Shown: positions 31,073 through 40,978, numbered from the stretch's first letter. The stretch: DNA of 64,000 nt from Prostheceraeus crozeri (GCA_907163375.1 CAJQUW010003219.1:124001-188000); one strand, 5' to 3'. Made by a program: numbers and translations. Notes: generated by a model from the letters alone, not told the origin.

Positions 31073-31394
31073 GATGAAAAAATGAGTAAATTGAGCGATG
31101 TACCTTCCTTTTATACTTTTCCCAACTACCCTGATGAAATGTGAAGTTAGTATGAAGTTGGGAATGATAGAGTTGAATTCGCCAATTGTTGACGCGCAAC
31201 CATATTCGATTTCCAATACGTGAATGTCTTTTCATATAGAAGTATTTCAAATCCTTCATGATATGATGTAGAGATTGAAAATGACGATAAGATAAAGCAA
31301 ACTCTCTTCTCACATTTCCAGTTGAATCTTTGAAATAGACGTTTCGATCATGATCCGTTTCAATACGTTGTAGGGAATCTAATTTCCAACTCAT
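30744..31394 (-). CDS. PC4-like protein (long form) upstream of and overlapping the TBP-like gene
   Basis: 216-aa frame. Residues about 1-105 are homologous to the neighbouring 122-aa protein: an RNVYFKDSTGNV strand pair, then a FALSYRHFQSLHHIMKDL helix, then IGNRIWLR. This recalls the PC4/p15 fold, with strands followed by the helix KGISLxxxQWxxL. The rest is S/T/P/H-rich and overlaps the TBP-like frame. In copy A the PC4-like and TBP-like parts lie in one open frame (3961-4854), so whether they act as one or two proteins is open. PC4 binds single-stranded DNA and boosts transcription. Confidence 0.5.
   Translation of the reverse strand: MSWKLDSLQRIETDHDRNVYFKDSTGNVRREFALSYRHFQSLHHIMKDLKYFYMKRHSRIGNRIWLRVNNWRIQLYHSQLHTNFTFHQGSWEKYKRKVHRSIYSFFHHEAPSLHHRQHSPSHQTLHQNRSHNITPTPSKQQVLPGPSSNVSGEDEQFTESSTLPKWDCTDSRRPFSFIGAVNALRATKTTTSDMEEGEVCDVESDCGLYGDLYSIE
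31107..31115 (-). promoter_or_regulatory. TATA box upstream of the TBP-like gene
   Basis: TATAAAAGG on the minus strand, 43 nt before the TBP-like ATG. It sits within the PC4-like coding frame (over the codons for YKR). The same 9 nt are kept in A (4549-4557) and C (50183-50191). It could be a real promoter or just conserved coding. Confidence 0.45.
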
Positions 31395-31416
31395 GGTGCG
31401 TGGTAGTCATGTCTGA

Positions 31417-31785
31417 TTAAGAATTGCATAGTAGGGCGATGAACTCACGACGAATAAATGTCATGATGGAGCGATGTATGTATCTTCTATGCTTCTCCCA
31501 ATTGTATTTGCGAAATGAGAAACAGTTTGCGGAGTGAGAATGGCAGATTTGAATTTCATTTCTGTAATGTTGAAGCCAAACTTGATCACCCAAGGAGATG
31601 AATCTTAATGTTTCAAAATATTCCAAATCCCTCATGATATCATTGAGGTTGACAAATTGTCGCCATGTTAATGTAATACCTCTTGATGTATGACCATGAG
31701 AATTTTTGAAATGTACGTTTCCATCACCATCAACTCTGATATGTTGTAGAGAGTCCAAAATCCAAGTCTTCATGATGTTATGCAA
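31417..31785 (-). CDS. PC4-like single-stranded-DNA-binding/transcription cofactor homologue
   Basis: 122 aa. Residues 14-50 (HIRVDGDGNVHFKN, then SRGITLTWRQFVNLNDIM) match the PC4 pattern of short strands followed by K/R-G-I-x-L-x-x-x-Q-W/F-x-x-L. A second half (LGDQVWLQ onwards, ending FIRREFIAL) may be a second degenerate PC4 unit, as in tandem-PC4 proteins of invertebrate elements. It is followed 22 nt on by the long paralogue, and its start is only 23 nt from the divergent plus-strand gene. Intact frames of equal length in A, B and C indicate selection. Confidence 0.55.
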   Translation of the reverse strand: MHNIMKTWILDSLQHIRVDGDGNVHFKNSHGHTSRGITLTWRQFVNLNDIMRDLEYFETLRFISLGDQVWLQHYRNEIQICHSHSANCFSFRKYNWEKHRRYIHRSIMTFIRREFIALLCNS

Positions 31786-31808
31786 AGCTGCAGATCAGCA
31801 ATATAAAA

Positions 31809-33206
31809 ATGTCGTTTTATCATATTTTGCTTAGCAATGCGGCCGCAAATAGATTTGCTAGTAATCGAGCCGCACTCTTTTCTACTCCCATTGATCATAC
31901 ACAACAGCTAAATGGAAAGTGGGAAGTGGATGTCACTCAACTTGTTCATAGCAACTGTGTCTATACTTTTGATCATGAGGTGATGACTATTAATATGCGA
32001 CGCACAGCTGCTTACCAATGTGAAAAGGGCTGCCGAGTATACATTCCACAGTGGCCAAAGAAAGATCTCTTATCATGTAAAAAGTTTATATATGATTTCC
32101 TGAATAAAGCGTGTAAACATATTGTCCAATTTACTCCGCACAATGATGATCATAATTATGTACACCATGTAGTTGAGAAAGATTGGATTGTTGGTTTAAG
32201 TCCAAGTTTAAGAAATGATTTAGGTTACCTCGCTAGCGCCTTAACAAGCTATGATAATTTTAACGTTAATTACCACATAAGTGGTTATAAACAGTTAATA
32301 TATCGAGAGGAAGCTTATTATGTAGATCTTATTCCAAGAAATGAGAAGACGTTGGTGAAGAAGATTGTGATTAAGCCAAGAAAGACAAACATGACTCCTG
32401 AAACATTATTGAAGAAGTTTAATTATCTCCTTCGAGTTGATGGTAAACAAGTGGCAACATTGACTTATATCAAATCATCTAATCATATTGCAATAAGTAA
32501 ATTAAATGATGATAATCTAGTATTAGTTTGTTCAAAAGATTTTCATCAGTTCTTACGACATCATTCTGCAGCTGTTCATGGAAAATTTGATATGCAACAT
32601 TTACCATGTGAAAGGTCAAATCAATTTGATACAGAATGGACCGTATCTTTATACAGAAAGTGTGTAGAGCCTTTAGGTGGTATCTTACATGAAACAAGAG
32701 TGTTGATACCTCGCATTATTACTTCAGTTAAATTGGTTGTAGATTATTTAAATGAAGTGATTAATGAGCAACATATTTCATTTTCTGAAAAAGAAGTAAC
32801 TTTGTCTCTCACTATAAGTGGAAAAGGTATTGAACTAATTATGGATAAAACTCTAATGGACATTTTGGGTTTTGATCAAGATATCTTTAAAAGTGGTACT
32901 GTAACCAAAGCTAACGCAGACATGTCGCTATCGTGTTGTATTAACTATTTTCAGATATATTCCAATATTGGTGAAGATGTACGTGTGGGAGATGTTGAAG
33001 CTCCATTGCTAGCAATGATACCATACCAACCAAAAAGCTGCAGTATTTTATCTGAGCATACTTTCAAGAAAGTGCATTATACAAAGCTGAAATCAAACTA
33101 CATCCCACAAATTGATATTGCAATTTATGACGATGCTGGTGCGTTGATTCCTTTTCATAAAGATGCTGTTACAAGTATCACACTCCATTTCCGAATGAAG
33201 AGTTAA
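31809..33206 (+). CDS. Large Polinton protein of the LxGxWEVxV family (1)
   Basis: 465 aa, intact. The N-terminus has the family signature LNGKWEVDVTQLVHS, preceded by FYHILLSNAAAN. The C-terminus has GDVEAPLLAMIPYQP followed by PQIDIAIYDDAGALIPF and TSITLHFRM, the hallmark ending of a widespread Polinton protein (GDVxAPLL ... IDIRDDTGxPVPF ... VTLHF). Function is not established; its size and constancy beside capsid genes suggest a structural or penton/fibre-like role (inference). It starts 23 nt from the divergent PC4-like gene, with an ATATAAAAATG at the start. Confidence 0.8.
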   Translation: MSFYHILLSNAAANRFASNRAALFSTPIDHTQQLNGKWEVDVTQLVHSNCVYTFDHEVMTINMRRTAAYQCEKGCRVYIPQWPKKDLLSCKKFIYDFLNKACKHIVQFTPHNDDHNYVHHVVEKDWIVGLSPSLRNDLGYLASALTSYDNFNVNYHISGYKQLIYREEAYYVDLIPRNEKTLVKKIVIKPRKTNMTPETLLKKFNYLLRVDGKQVATLTYIKSSNHIAISKLNDDNLVLVCSKDFHQFLRHHSAAVHGKFDMQHLPCERSNQFDTEWTVSLYRKCVEPLGGILHETRVLIPRIITSVKLVVDYLNEVINEQHISFSEKEVTLSLTISGKGIELIMDKTLMDILGFDQDIFKSGTVTKANADMSLSCCINYFQIYSNIGEDVRVGDVEAPLLAMIPYQPKSCSILSEHTFKKVHYTKLKSNYIPQIDIAIYDDAGALIPFHKDAVTSITLHFRMKS

Positions 33207-33237
33207 TGCAAAAGTATTCTAATATATTTTTTCCAAT

Positions 33238-34773
33238 GTGAATAATATGGAAAGTGAAAATAAGGACTCGTTTCTAATCTACTTACCCAGTAGTGCTTCT
33301 ATGAATAAATTACCCAAAAATAAACCATCAGGCTATCGAGTAGAATTAAATCGGCCACTGCATTTAGAAGGTGAATGGGAGGTTGGCGTTTCTAGTATTT
33401 GCTATGATATCAATATTCAGAATGTGAATGATTTGGAAGAAATGATATTGACTCCTCGCACCCATGATGGAATAACGATGAATAATGCATTGCAGTTCCC
33501 ATACAATTTAACGTCAGATGGAAAGTGGAACTATGAATGGATTCAGATAAAATCAGATTATTATGAACCATTTGGGAATGAGAAAATTATTAAGGCGTTC
33601 AATAGTGGTAATACTTCCATCATGAAGAATAAAAATCAGAAAGCTTATGAGTTTACTATCTATCATTGGAGTGGGAGACAATTCCTTCGCTTTCATTCTT
33701 TTACTAAAGGTCTTACACTGAGGTTGGATAATGAATTCTATCCACATCTCGGTTTTGGCCATGGACTACATCTAACGTCAATTGCTACTGCAAATGTTAA
33801 AAAAGTTTATTCAAATCAAATCAACAAATTTCATTATAAATTTAAAATATTTGATGAAGATGTTGTAGAATGTGACGAACGCATCATTTTGAAAAAGTGT
33901 GGTGTTCAACCTTTATCACTTATTGAGTTATTAAAACGATGGAATTAGACTGTGGGTAAGAAGTATGGGGAGAAAATCATGGCGGACAAAAATAAGTTGG
34001 TTATTCAGAAATATAATGACAAACTTACAGTTTATTTCTCTCCAACCTTGCGTCATTTTGTAAGACATTATACACCTATTATTGGAAGCGGTGTGGTGTA
34101 TGCTTCTCATGAATATCACACTAAAGCTGATTCACTTAATGATGAATGGTGGGTGGACATCTATGGTGATCGCATCAAGAAAATTTACCAGTCTTATCAA
34201 AAATCTAAAGTTGCTATCAATATAATGCCACGTCTATATCATACAGTTGAAAGCTTCATTCATGTAGTAAATCCTTATATACAACAGAAGTTGAAGCATG
34301 TGATGAAAAGTAAATATGATGTAAAGACACACCACATTTCGTTTTCAATTGAAAATCAACGCGTTGTTCTGAATCTGGGTGATGACATTTAATGTCAATT
34401 GAGTAAAAATTTGAAAAAACTCTTTGGTTTTTCAATGCTACAAACTGTGTTTACTGCTGCGCATACGATTGGTATAGAAACACCAATGACACTTGATAAA
34501 CATGAACAGCACCTTTACATTCAAAGTGATTTGATTCTACCTATTTCTGTTGGTGAGAAAAAAGAATACATTTTACGTGATTTCATTCATGATAAAGACG
34601 CTTCATATGGAATAGTCGAGAAGATGTTTGAATCTATTTTCTATCATCCCGTCGTCAAACAAACTATACCCTCTATTACTATCAAAATTACCAATGGTTT
34701 ACAAGAGTGCATCCATGTGAAAGATACTAAATCTCTCTTTAGTGTTTCGAAAAACAAAGTGAAGTCATTGTGA
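33238..34773 (+). pseudogene. Large Polinton protein of the LxGxWEVxV family (2), broken
   Basis: About 510 aa in the region. The N-terminal LEGEWEVGVSSICYD signature and the FLIYLPSSASMN start mark it as a paralogue of the preceding protein; the rest is diverged. The C-terminal part contains ETPMTLDKHEQHLYIQSDL and VGEKKEYILRDFIHDKDA. Likely a second structural protein (inference). AATAAA follows the stop at about 34785. Broken in this copy. Confidence 0.75.
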
Positions 34774-34940
34774 TATGTTTATTGAAATAAAAATATGTGT
34801 ATGAAAAAGTCTTTTCACAGATACAGGGGAATGGGCTGACTGTAGGCATACATTCACAAGGAAGAAACGATCTCATGCGATACATAAAACAACCATGTAT
34901 ATCTACAAAAAGCAACATCAAAATACTGAGTTAAAGTTGA

Positions 34941-37900
34941 TTATGACAATACATCTCCTGAATGTGGTAGCGTGAGTTTTATTCTTTTGGGTGGAGGTAT
35001 GTTTGTGTCAGGATGTCCATGTGGAAGAGATGTGTTATGTCCTATCCAACACCTCTTATCTTCCCATGCTGAAAGCGCTCGTTTCTTGAACGTGTGCGTT
35101 TTCACAGTATGAACTTGAGATTTTAAGATTGTCATATTGACAAACGTTATAGTTTTATTTTTATAGGCCTTCTTATAGGACCGATGTTTCATTTTGTGAA
35201 CAATGGATTTTGATATACCTTTAGCACGCTTAATACTATCTGCACATTCTTTTAATTTCATGGAATACATTTTAGGACAGAGGAGAATCATTTCATCTAT
35301 TTTTCATCTATTTCCTTTCCTGCTGTTTCATCCTTAAAACAACCAAGTTTGGCTTTATTCTGTATGGAATAGAGTGGATGAGTGGGATTGTAGCTAGATG
35401 TGTCGAAATATTTTTCTAATGACTTAGCTACTTCATTAAAATTTAAATCTTTTTGAGTGGTAATTCCTAAAAAGAAACTATCTGTATCACCACCCAGCAA
35501 GCGAACCTCTTTTACGAGAGGGCATGGTTTTAATATTTTGTAGAAGAGTTGATACATTTCAAGCTTGGAATAATCTAAAACGGCTTGCCCAATATAGATG
35601 GGTTTGCACAACTCAACTTCAGATTTTATCATTTTAACACCTACAAGATCCTCATCGATAATGTCTCTATCAATGAAAAGAGGTGATGAGGTCAATTTGT
35701 GATATTTTTGATCATCAACGACTAGTTTGTAGTTCATACGTTTTCTAACATCCTCCATGGTCTTTCCGAAAAGACTGTTATTCTTATATTTATAAAAATC
35801 CTTTTCAAAATTATTTTGGGCGAGTGCACGTTTTTGACTGTTACTATCTATTTAAGGTTTGAGGAAGGCTTTCTGTCTAAATTTGATAATGCGGTGAACT
35901 GACTTTAGAAGCATGCCCATTTCTAAAAAGAATTTTAGTATGCAGAAGTGCACGAGATAATTTTTCTTATCATATTGGGTGAGTAAAAGTTTGCGGCATG
36001 GTTTATACCTTGGCTGTCCATACTCTCTTAAGTTATTATGAAATTGTGGCATGAATGGTGAAAACATATCTTCAGTCACTTCACCAGATTCAGGTGCGAC
36101 TGGGAAATCAGCAGTTTTATTTTTGATACTATTTGGATAAATCAAATCCACTTCAAAATGATATCCCCAATCACCTTCATCTGGAATCTTCAGAATGCTT
36201 GAAGGGTTGGAGTAATACGCATGCTCATCTTGATTTAACCAACTAAACTCGGAATGAGGTAGTGGTTTAGACAGTGAACTGCCATATAAATTATTTTGGT
36301 CATAGTATTTTAGGTGGATATGATCATTACCTACTGTTTTAGATTTTATGTGATGTTTATTCACAAATGTGAGACCACCGCATATTCCGCGCTCAAATAT
36401 GTTATACATCTCGGGGTCTTGTAAGAGATGGATGGTCTCACCAGTCATTTCAAAGGCTGATCTAAAGGACATGGCTGGTAGACTGACAAAGTGGACAGGA
36501 TCTAATTTGTCTTCTTCTAATGCCACTCGTCGAAATTCCTGAAAGACATCAGCCACCAAAATGACATCTAATTCTAAGTAAGCGATCATATAATCGACAA
36601 ACGTTTTACAATCAAATTCTAGCCATGCCTCTTGAGCATGTTCATAGTCCTCTACTGGACAATCTTGACCCGTCAAATCGTTTTGGAATTTGTCAATGGA
36701 AGGAAAGGTTGTTTCAATTAGTTTAGACATTGAGCTAAAATACGCATAGGGAAAGACTCCTTTGCGAGTGATTATTTCATCCGTTAAGTTTGGATAGTGT
36801 TTCTTCAAAGTTTGACTATGAGTAAGAAACTTGAGATTACGAACGAGAGAAGCTAGTGACGCTGACATGAATTGGAATGAATCTAAAAATTTTATTTCGA
36901 AGAAGACTGTCTTATTTTCTTTAGTTTTATCTACTGGTACTTTTGCTGTCATTGCCATGAATTTTTCTCTCGTTTGCGCTATTACATTAAACTGCCACGA
37001 TTTCATCTGGCTCAACCTTCCTTTTATGAGCATATGACTGTCATAGCCCTTAAAGTTATGAAAAATGACGGGTAGCACACGACGTCTCAACCTAAGTGAA
37101 AAGTTACATTTGGAGCAGAGTGCGTTTCTAAATTTACCAGTGATGTGATCATGATCACACACTTTCTCAATTTTATCGTCATCAAACGTTTTATGACATT
37201 TAGGGCACGATGTGCAACTTTTAAATTTTTGTTTGTCTTCATCTGACATATGTAGTGACTTATGCTGCAATTGGAAATCATATGATTGTTGAAATTTGGC
37301 AGCTCTATCGAGAAATTCTAGAAATTTTGAAATGCAATCTTCACCTTGCCAAGTATGCACTTTGTTTTGCCTATTCCTAAAGTGGTCATGCCATACTTCA
37401 ATAGCAGGATATGGCTGCTGGCTTGTGGATGATATCATCAATGTAGCATTCTATGTCTGCGTAAATGACACGCAGGGGACTTAATTCGTCACCATTATCC
37501 CTATGTGAAAATATTTTATCTTCGGGCATGCGTTCCATTTGTAATTTACCTCGCTTGCACCATTCATAGTGAGTTTCAAATTTATCTTTACTCCAAAATG
37601 AGCGGATGCAGCGGTCGCATACAAAATGTTCACCTCTTCTATAGTGCCCCAAGTGAGTGTACAAGCGAGAGATTTTGGGAATACCACAGTAGTGCCATTC
37701 CTCGCTATCATCTTGTTTTACTAATAAGAGGTTGACTACACGTTCATAACAAGTTGAACGTGAATTATAGCGGGCACCCTTCAACCCCTTCTCCCACACG
37801 TGAACGACAATTTTAATCTTATTATGTTTTTCGAACGTTTCTACATCTTTGATTTTCATGTTGTTACTATCACATCCTTCAAAGACTAGTTCATCCTCCC

Positions 37901-38927
37901 ACTGTGTATAGCTATAGGTGCGATCTCGATGCGCGTTGATATCATTATAGTGAAGGATGGATAGGACTGCATATTTGAAACACTGCGATTTACAATCGAC
38001 ATTGATGACAGCTTTCTTATTATACAACGTTTTTGGTAGTTTAAATGTGCCTCGAGCTGCATGACTTTCTAATAGGGAAATTTTGAACATGGCTGAGTCC
38101 ATGCCATCAAAAATGAGAGCGCTGTCGCGTTGATTGAATTTATCTACATTTGATTTTAAACATTGAATGTGAAAATTTAGCCAAGACTCGCAGTCTACAA
38201 CTTCGGTTGCGGAAGAGGAAGGAACATGAAACTGTATTCCCTCCGTCACTTGACCCGTTTGAAAATCTATTTTAATATATTTTAGTTTAAGGTAGATGAG
38301 CGCCTTCATTCTAAAATTGTCTAAATTGTTGAAGAGCGCTTCGATAATGGTAGAATTTTGAAGGAGCCACTCAGGAAAATCTACTATTTGAGTATTGGAC
38401 TCCATGCAGTAGTCGCGTACTAAATGACTATGGGAAACGTTAATGAGGGAGATTGTAGAGGTACCGTTGGTGTAGTGATCATTTACATGCGTGTGTTGAA
38501 GTCTGTGCGAAGATCGCTGAAAGTGACTATCAAAAGAAAGAGGGCACAAATCGCAAGGAAAGGAGATGTCATCGTCAGAATCAACTTCACCTCCGGAGAT
38601 TGATGCCGCTTTGCGTTGACACACACGTTGTTTGATGTGTCGAAGGAGACTGTGCTTCCTTGGAAACATATGTCCGCAGTCGGCACATTCCCACTCGTTG
38701 CCTTGTCGCGAGAGTCCTGAGCTAGAGCTAACATCACCTGAAATAGAAATCATTCTATCATCTCTGTTCAAGTCTCAGTGTATTGTTACAACCTACCTTG
38801 ACTCAACAGCTCTAAACTTTCGTCGAGAAGGGAGGGCTTTGGTGATGAAGTAGATGACTGAAATTGAGGAAGATGCTATTAGCCACACGTTTGAGGGAGA
38901 TGAATGAAGAAGTCTTCAACTTACCAT
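34941..38927 (-). pseudogene. POLB: Protein-primed DNA polymerase B with N-terminal zinc fingers (broken)
   Basis: About 1,280 codons. The ATG at 38927 ends exon 1 directly before GTAAGT; a 67-nt intron (38858-38924), a small exon and a 59-nt intron (38738-38796) follow. Domains: C2H2-type fingers (CADCGHMFPRKHSLLRH, CDLCPLSFDSHFQRSSH), an N-terminal conserved domain, a third finger (CDRCIRSFWSKDKFETH), ExoI with DIE (IYADIECYI), an endonuclease-VII-like Cys/His insert (CPKCHK ... DHDHITGKFRNALCSKC), ExoII (NFKGYDSHML), PolA (YYDQNNLYGSSL), the NNSLFGKTMED motif and PolC (GGDTDSFFL). All catalytic motifs are recognisable. It replicates the linear element from a protein primer. Broken here. 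Confidence 0.95.
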
Positions 38928-39089
38928 TTCAACGAAATCAAGTTTAAGGTTGATACTTCAACAAGATAGAGACTTCACCAAAATAATACGTCTCAAGTTT
39001 GGAATTCACGAGAGAGCAGTTCACTTGTACGCCTCAAATAATAACAGAATTCGCTAGAGAACACTTCACTTATACGTCAGAAAGACAGA

Positions 39090-39185
39090 GTGAAATGGCA
39101 CGAATGCCACTTTGCTTATATCCTTTCATGCTCATCATTCATTGGCTGTTGATTTTGATTGGTTGCTTGTTTATACTTAAGAATT
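39090..39185. promoter_or_regulatory. Divergent promoter between polymerase and 151-aa gene (B)
   Basis: Two inverted CCAAT boxes (ATTGGCTG and GATTGG at about 39141-39165) sit between a minus-strand TATA (GGATATAAGC, about 39113-39122) and a plus-strand TATA-like TTTATACTTAAG (about 39170-39181). The same layout occurs in A (12548-12620) and C. It resembles the shared H2A/H2B type of divergent promoter. Confidence 0.65.
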
Positions 39186-39219
39186 AGGAAACATTTCAAA
39201 GTTATTATTCGCAGTCAAC

Positions 39220-39675
39220 ATGACAAGCCCTCCGACAACACCGAACACTACATTGGAGTTCTCTTCTCCATGCTCATCGCCAAAGGCGCTCGTTACACCA
39301 AACGCTCCAACGAAGGGGAAAGTAGAAAAGGTGTACCGACTCGACAACATTAGAAAGTTGTCATTACCAGCGGACGACGAAGAGGAGAGTGTATGTGAGA
39401 AGGAGTATCCCGACTTAACAGGCGTGAGGTGGAAGTATCTGCAGTACGATACTGATGATGTGATGGAGATCACCAGCACCAAATTCCTCCATCAATTATG
39501 GGAATGGTACACCCCTAACTCCCAGCCACGAACTATGGCGGAGTGGGAATACATCGATAAAGTGAGGCTCGCGGTAGAAGAACGATTGAAGCAAGTGAAC
39601 TGTTTTTGTGATCTGTGTGAAGTCAGACTCTGGGACGATATTGACGATGAAGACCTTTTGAAATACATTCAATAA
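39220..39675 (+). CDS. 151-aa conserved element protein, unknown function
   Basis: Intact 151 aa, almost identical in C (57951-58406), diverged in A. The N-terminal 45 residues are S/T/P-rich and disordered-looking. The core has YPDLTGVRWKYLQYD, LHQLWEWYTPNSQPRTM and EWEYIDKVRLAVEERL. The tail contains CFCDLC and an acidic end WDDIDDEDLL. The C-x-C-x2-C near the end may bind metal. Expressed from the promoter shared with the polymerase, so perhaps a replication partner (inference). AATAAA overlaps the double stop. Confidence 0.65.
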   Translation: MTSPPTTPNTTLEFSSPCSSPKALVTPNAPTKGKVEKVYRLDNIRKLSLPADDEEESVCEKEYPDLTGVRWKYLQYDTDDVMEITSTKFLHQLWEWYTPNSQPRTMAEWEYIDKVRLAVEERLKQVNCFCDLCEVRLWDDIDDEDLLKYIQ

Positions 39676-40296
39676 TAAATTTTTATTTCGTATTATCTTT
39701 GCTTTCATACTGACTTGAATGGGGCTTCAGTGGATGATTTAACCATGCATACTTTTTCATTTGGAAATAGTAGCACACTTAGTTTAACTTGCAAATCTTA
39801 TAACATTTCATATGGGTAATAATGGTAGATGAAATAGTGTTAAATAAAATTAAGATAGCTTACATGATTCTGGGATAGCAATCGACTGCGATCCATGTGT
39901 AAAGAGCTTGTTAGACTACGGAAGGGAGAAGTGTGATATGTTGCGTGTGGCGCGTGAGTGTCCTCCCATTTCATTCCATTCATCAATTCGTCTCATTGAT
40001 AGAGACAGGTAGAACTCATGGTTCTCATAACGTATGCAATGGAAAGTTTATAAGGCAACCTTCGACAGCTGGCTAAATGTCGGCCTGGCGTGAATGCATA
40101 TTACGTTGAGACAGAGGCAATCACTTGCAAACATGACGCAGAGAGGTTTAACAAGATTGACCATTGCCGAATGTCCCTTGCGGTATACATAGCTACGGGT
40201 TTCACCGCCGCCCTTTACAGGAACGCCCGTCGAAAGGAAGTATTACACCGAACTTCATTTGCAACGTTCAAGTTGACTGATAGCAGATTCAACTTA
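39676..40296. other. Conserved non-coding block, copy B
   Basis: Aligns with 13965-14534 in A and 58407-59027 in C. In A it has no open frame, so the weak frame at 40090-40341 is unlikely to be a gene. It contains short hairpins (for example GAACTCATGGTTC) and a conserved TTCAAGTTGACTGATAG-type segment before the ribozyme. Confidence 0.55.
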
Positions 40297-40365
40297 ATGA
40301 TAGTATTCGCCAGTCCGAAGACTGCCCAGGGCAAACCGTGAGGAGGTTCTATCATGTCTTGCCCC
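40297..40365 (-). ncRNA. HDV-like ribozyme B1 (after the 88-aa gene)
   Basis: Minus strand, 5' to 3': P1 GGGGCAA (40365-40359) pairs with TTGCCCT, with a G-U first pair as in HDV. P2 ATGATAG pairs with CTATCAT (40303-40297). The P3 hairpin ACC/GGT has loop TCCTCAC. P1.1 is GG with CC in L3. P4 is CAGTC-TTCG-GACTG (40324-40311). J4/2 is GCGAATA, with the catalytic-C equivalent at 40309. This is the nested double pseudoknot of HDV-like ribozymes, which cut just 5' of P1. Confidence 0.87.
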
Positions 40366-40370
40366 ATGGT

Positions 40371-40386
40371 GGCCCTTATCTGACCC
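40371..40386 (-). promoter_or_regulatory. Histone-type 3' stem-loop, imperfect (B1)
   Basis: Lies 27 nt after the 88-aa stop and exactly 5 nt (ACCAT) before the ribozyme cleavage point. The stem is imperfect here, but position and flanks (CCACCA) match the clean versions in A and C. Confidence 0.5.
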
Positions 40387-40412
40387 GGTGGTTCGTTCTC
40401 GTGACCGTCATC

Positions 40413-40679
40413 TCACTTCATACCGATTCTGCTGAGAGAGAGTCGAAACCGTTCAACATCAGCAGTGTCGACTTCCATGCTAGTTGGTATGTGAGTGTAG
40501 AGTGGAATGTAGCGCCATTCCATTGGATTGGTAACACTTGCTGTCATCGCATTGCCAATCCGAGCAAGATTGTTGTGGACTCTGTTTTGCTCCTCTATTC
40601 TAGCAAATTCATTAGATAAATTTCGCGGTCTTAACTGCGGTCCGCGAGGAGAGCTGACTGCAGCGTTTGATGTCTCCAT
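40413..40679 (-). CDS. 88-aa element protein of the ribozyme cassette (B)
   Basis: 88 aa, intact. Alignable along its length with the 88-aa protein of copy A (14655-14921): shared S-P, LRPRNL, a helix with R-V-x-N-NLARIG, EW-x-YIP, and the tail V-D/E-R-x-x-LS-x-IG. No family recognised; not a histone. The gene is a compact unit: TATATAAA 32 nt before the ATG, then frame, stem-loop and ribozyme. The copies have diverged strongly yet keep length and frame. Absent from C. Confidence 0.65.
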   Translation of the reverse strand: METSNAAVSSPRGPQLRPRNLSNEFARIEEQNRVHNNLARIGNAMTASVTNPMEWRYIPLYTHIPTSMEVDTADVERFRLSLSRIGMK

Positions 40680-40710
40680 GATTGAAATGAAATGAAATGA
40701 GAGGTAGTGG

Positions 40711-40718
40711 TTTATATA
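40711..40718 (-). promoter_or_regulatory. TATA box of the 88-aa gene (B)
   Basis: TATATAAA on the minus strand, 32 nt before the ATG. A similar GTATTAAACC lies at the same place in copy A. The preceding ribozyme ends only about 50 nt upstream. Confidence 0.65.
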
Positions 40719-40768
40719 CCCCTCTAACGCGACGCAACGTTCAAGTTGACTGATAGCAGATTCAACTT

Positions 40769-40856
40769 AATGATAGTACTCGCCAGACTAAAGACTGTGG
40801 CCAGTCTAAAGACTGCCCAGGGCAAACCGCGTGGAGGTTCTATCATGTCTTGCCCC
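40769..40856 (-). ncRNA. HDV-like ribozyme B2 (after the coiled-coil gene), enlarged P4
   Basis: P1 GGGGCAA (40856-40850) pairs with TTGCCCT; P2 ATGATAG with CTATCAT (40775-40769); P3 ACC/GGT has loop TCCACGC; P1.1 is GG. The P4 region is longer than in the other copies because the hairpin CAGTC-TTTA-GACTG is followed by a near-duplicate. J4/2 carries GGCGA. The fold is otherwise the same. Confidence 0.78.
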
Positions 40857-40861
40857 ATAGT

Positions 40862-40877
40862 GGCCCTTATCAGAGGC
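40862..40877 (-). promoter_or_regulatory. Histone-type 3' stem-loop (B2)
   Basis: Read on the minus strand, GCCTCT-GATA-AGGGCC pairs at five of six positions with one wobble. It is preceded by CAAAC and followed by 5 nt (ACTAT) before ribozyme B2. Confidence 0.5.
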
Positions 40878-40978
40878 GTTTGTGGCGTTCTCGGGGTGTG
40901 GGATAGGGACTCAGACTCAGGCTTGCCGTCTAGACTGCGGCTCCCGCAACGGGGCGGGTCGTCGCTTCTCTTGGATGT

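Noticed and set aside
37120-37215. Endonuclease-VII-like zinc motif as a separate nuclease gene
   Set aside because: It lies in frame inside the polymerase between ExoI and ExoII, a usual place for this insert in Polinton-like polymerases.
40090-40341. Plus-strand frame in B, with a longer counterpart at 58800-59159 in C
   Set aside because: The aligned region of copy A has no matching frame, and the C version runs straight through the antisense of the ribozyme. Treated as conserved non-coding DNA.
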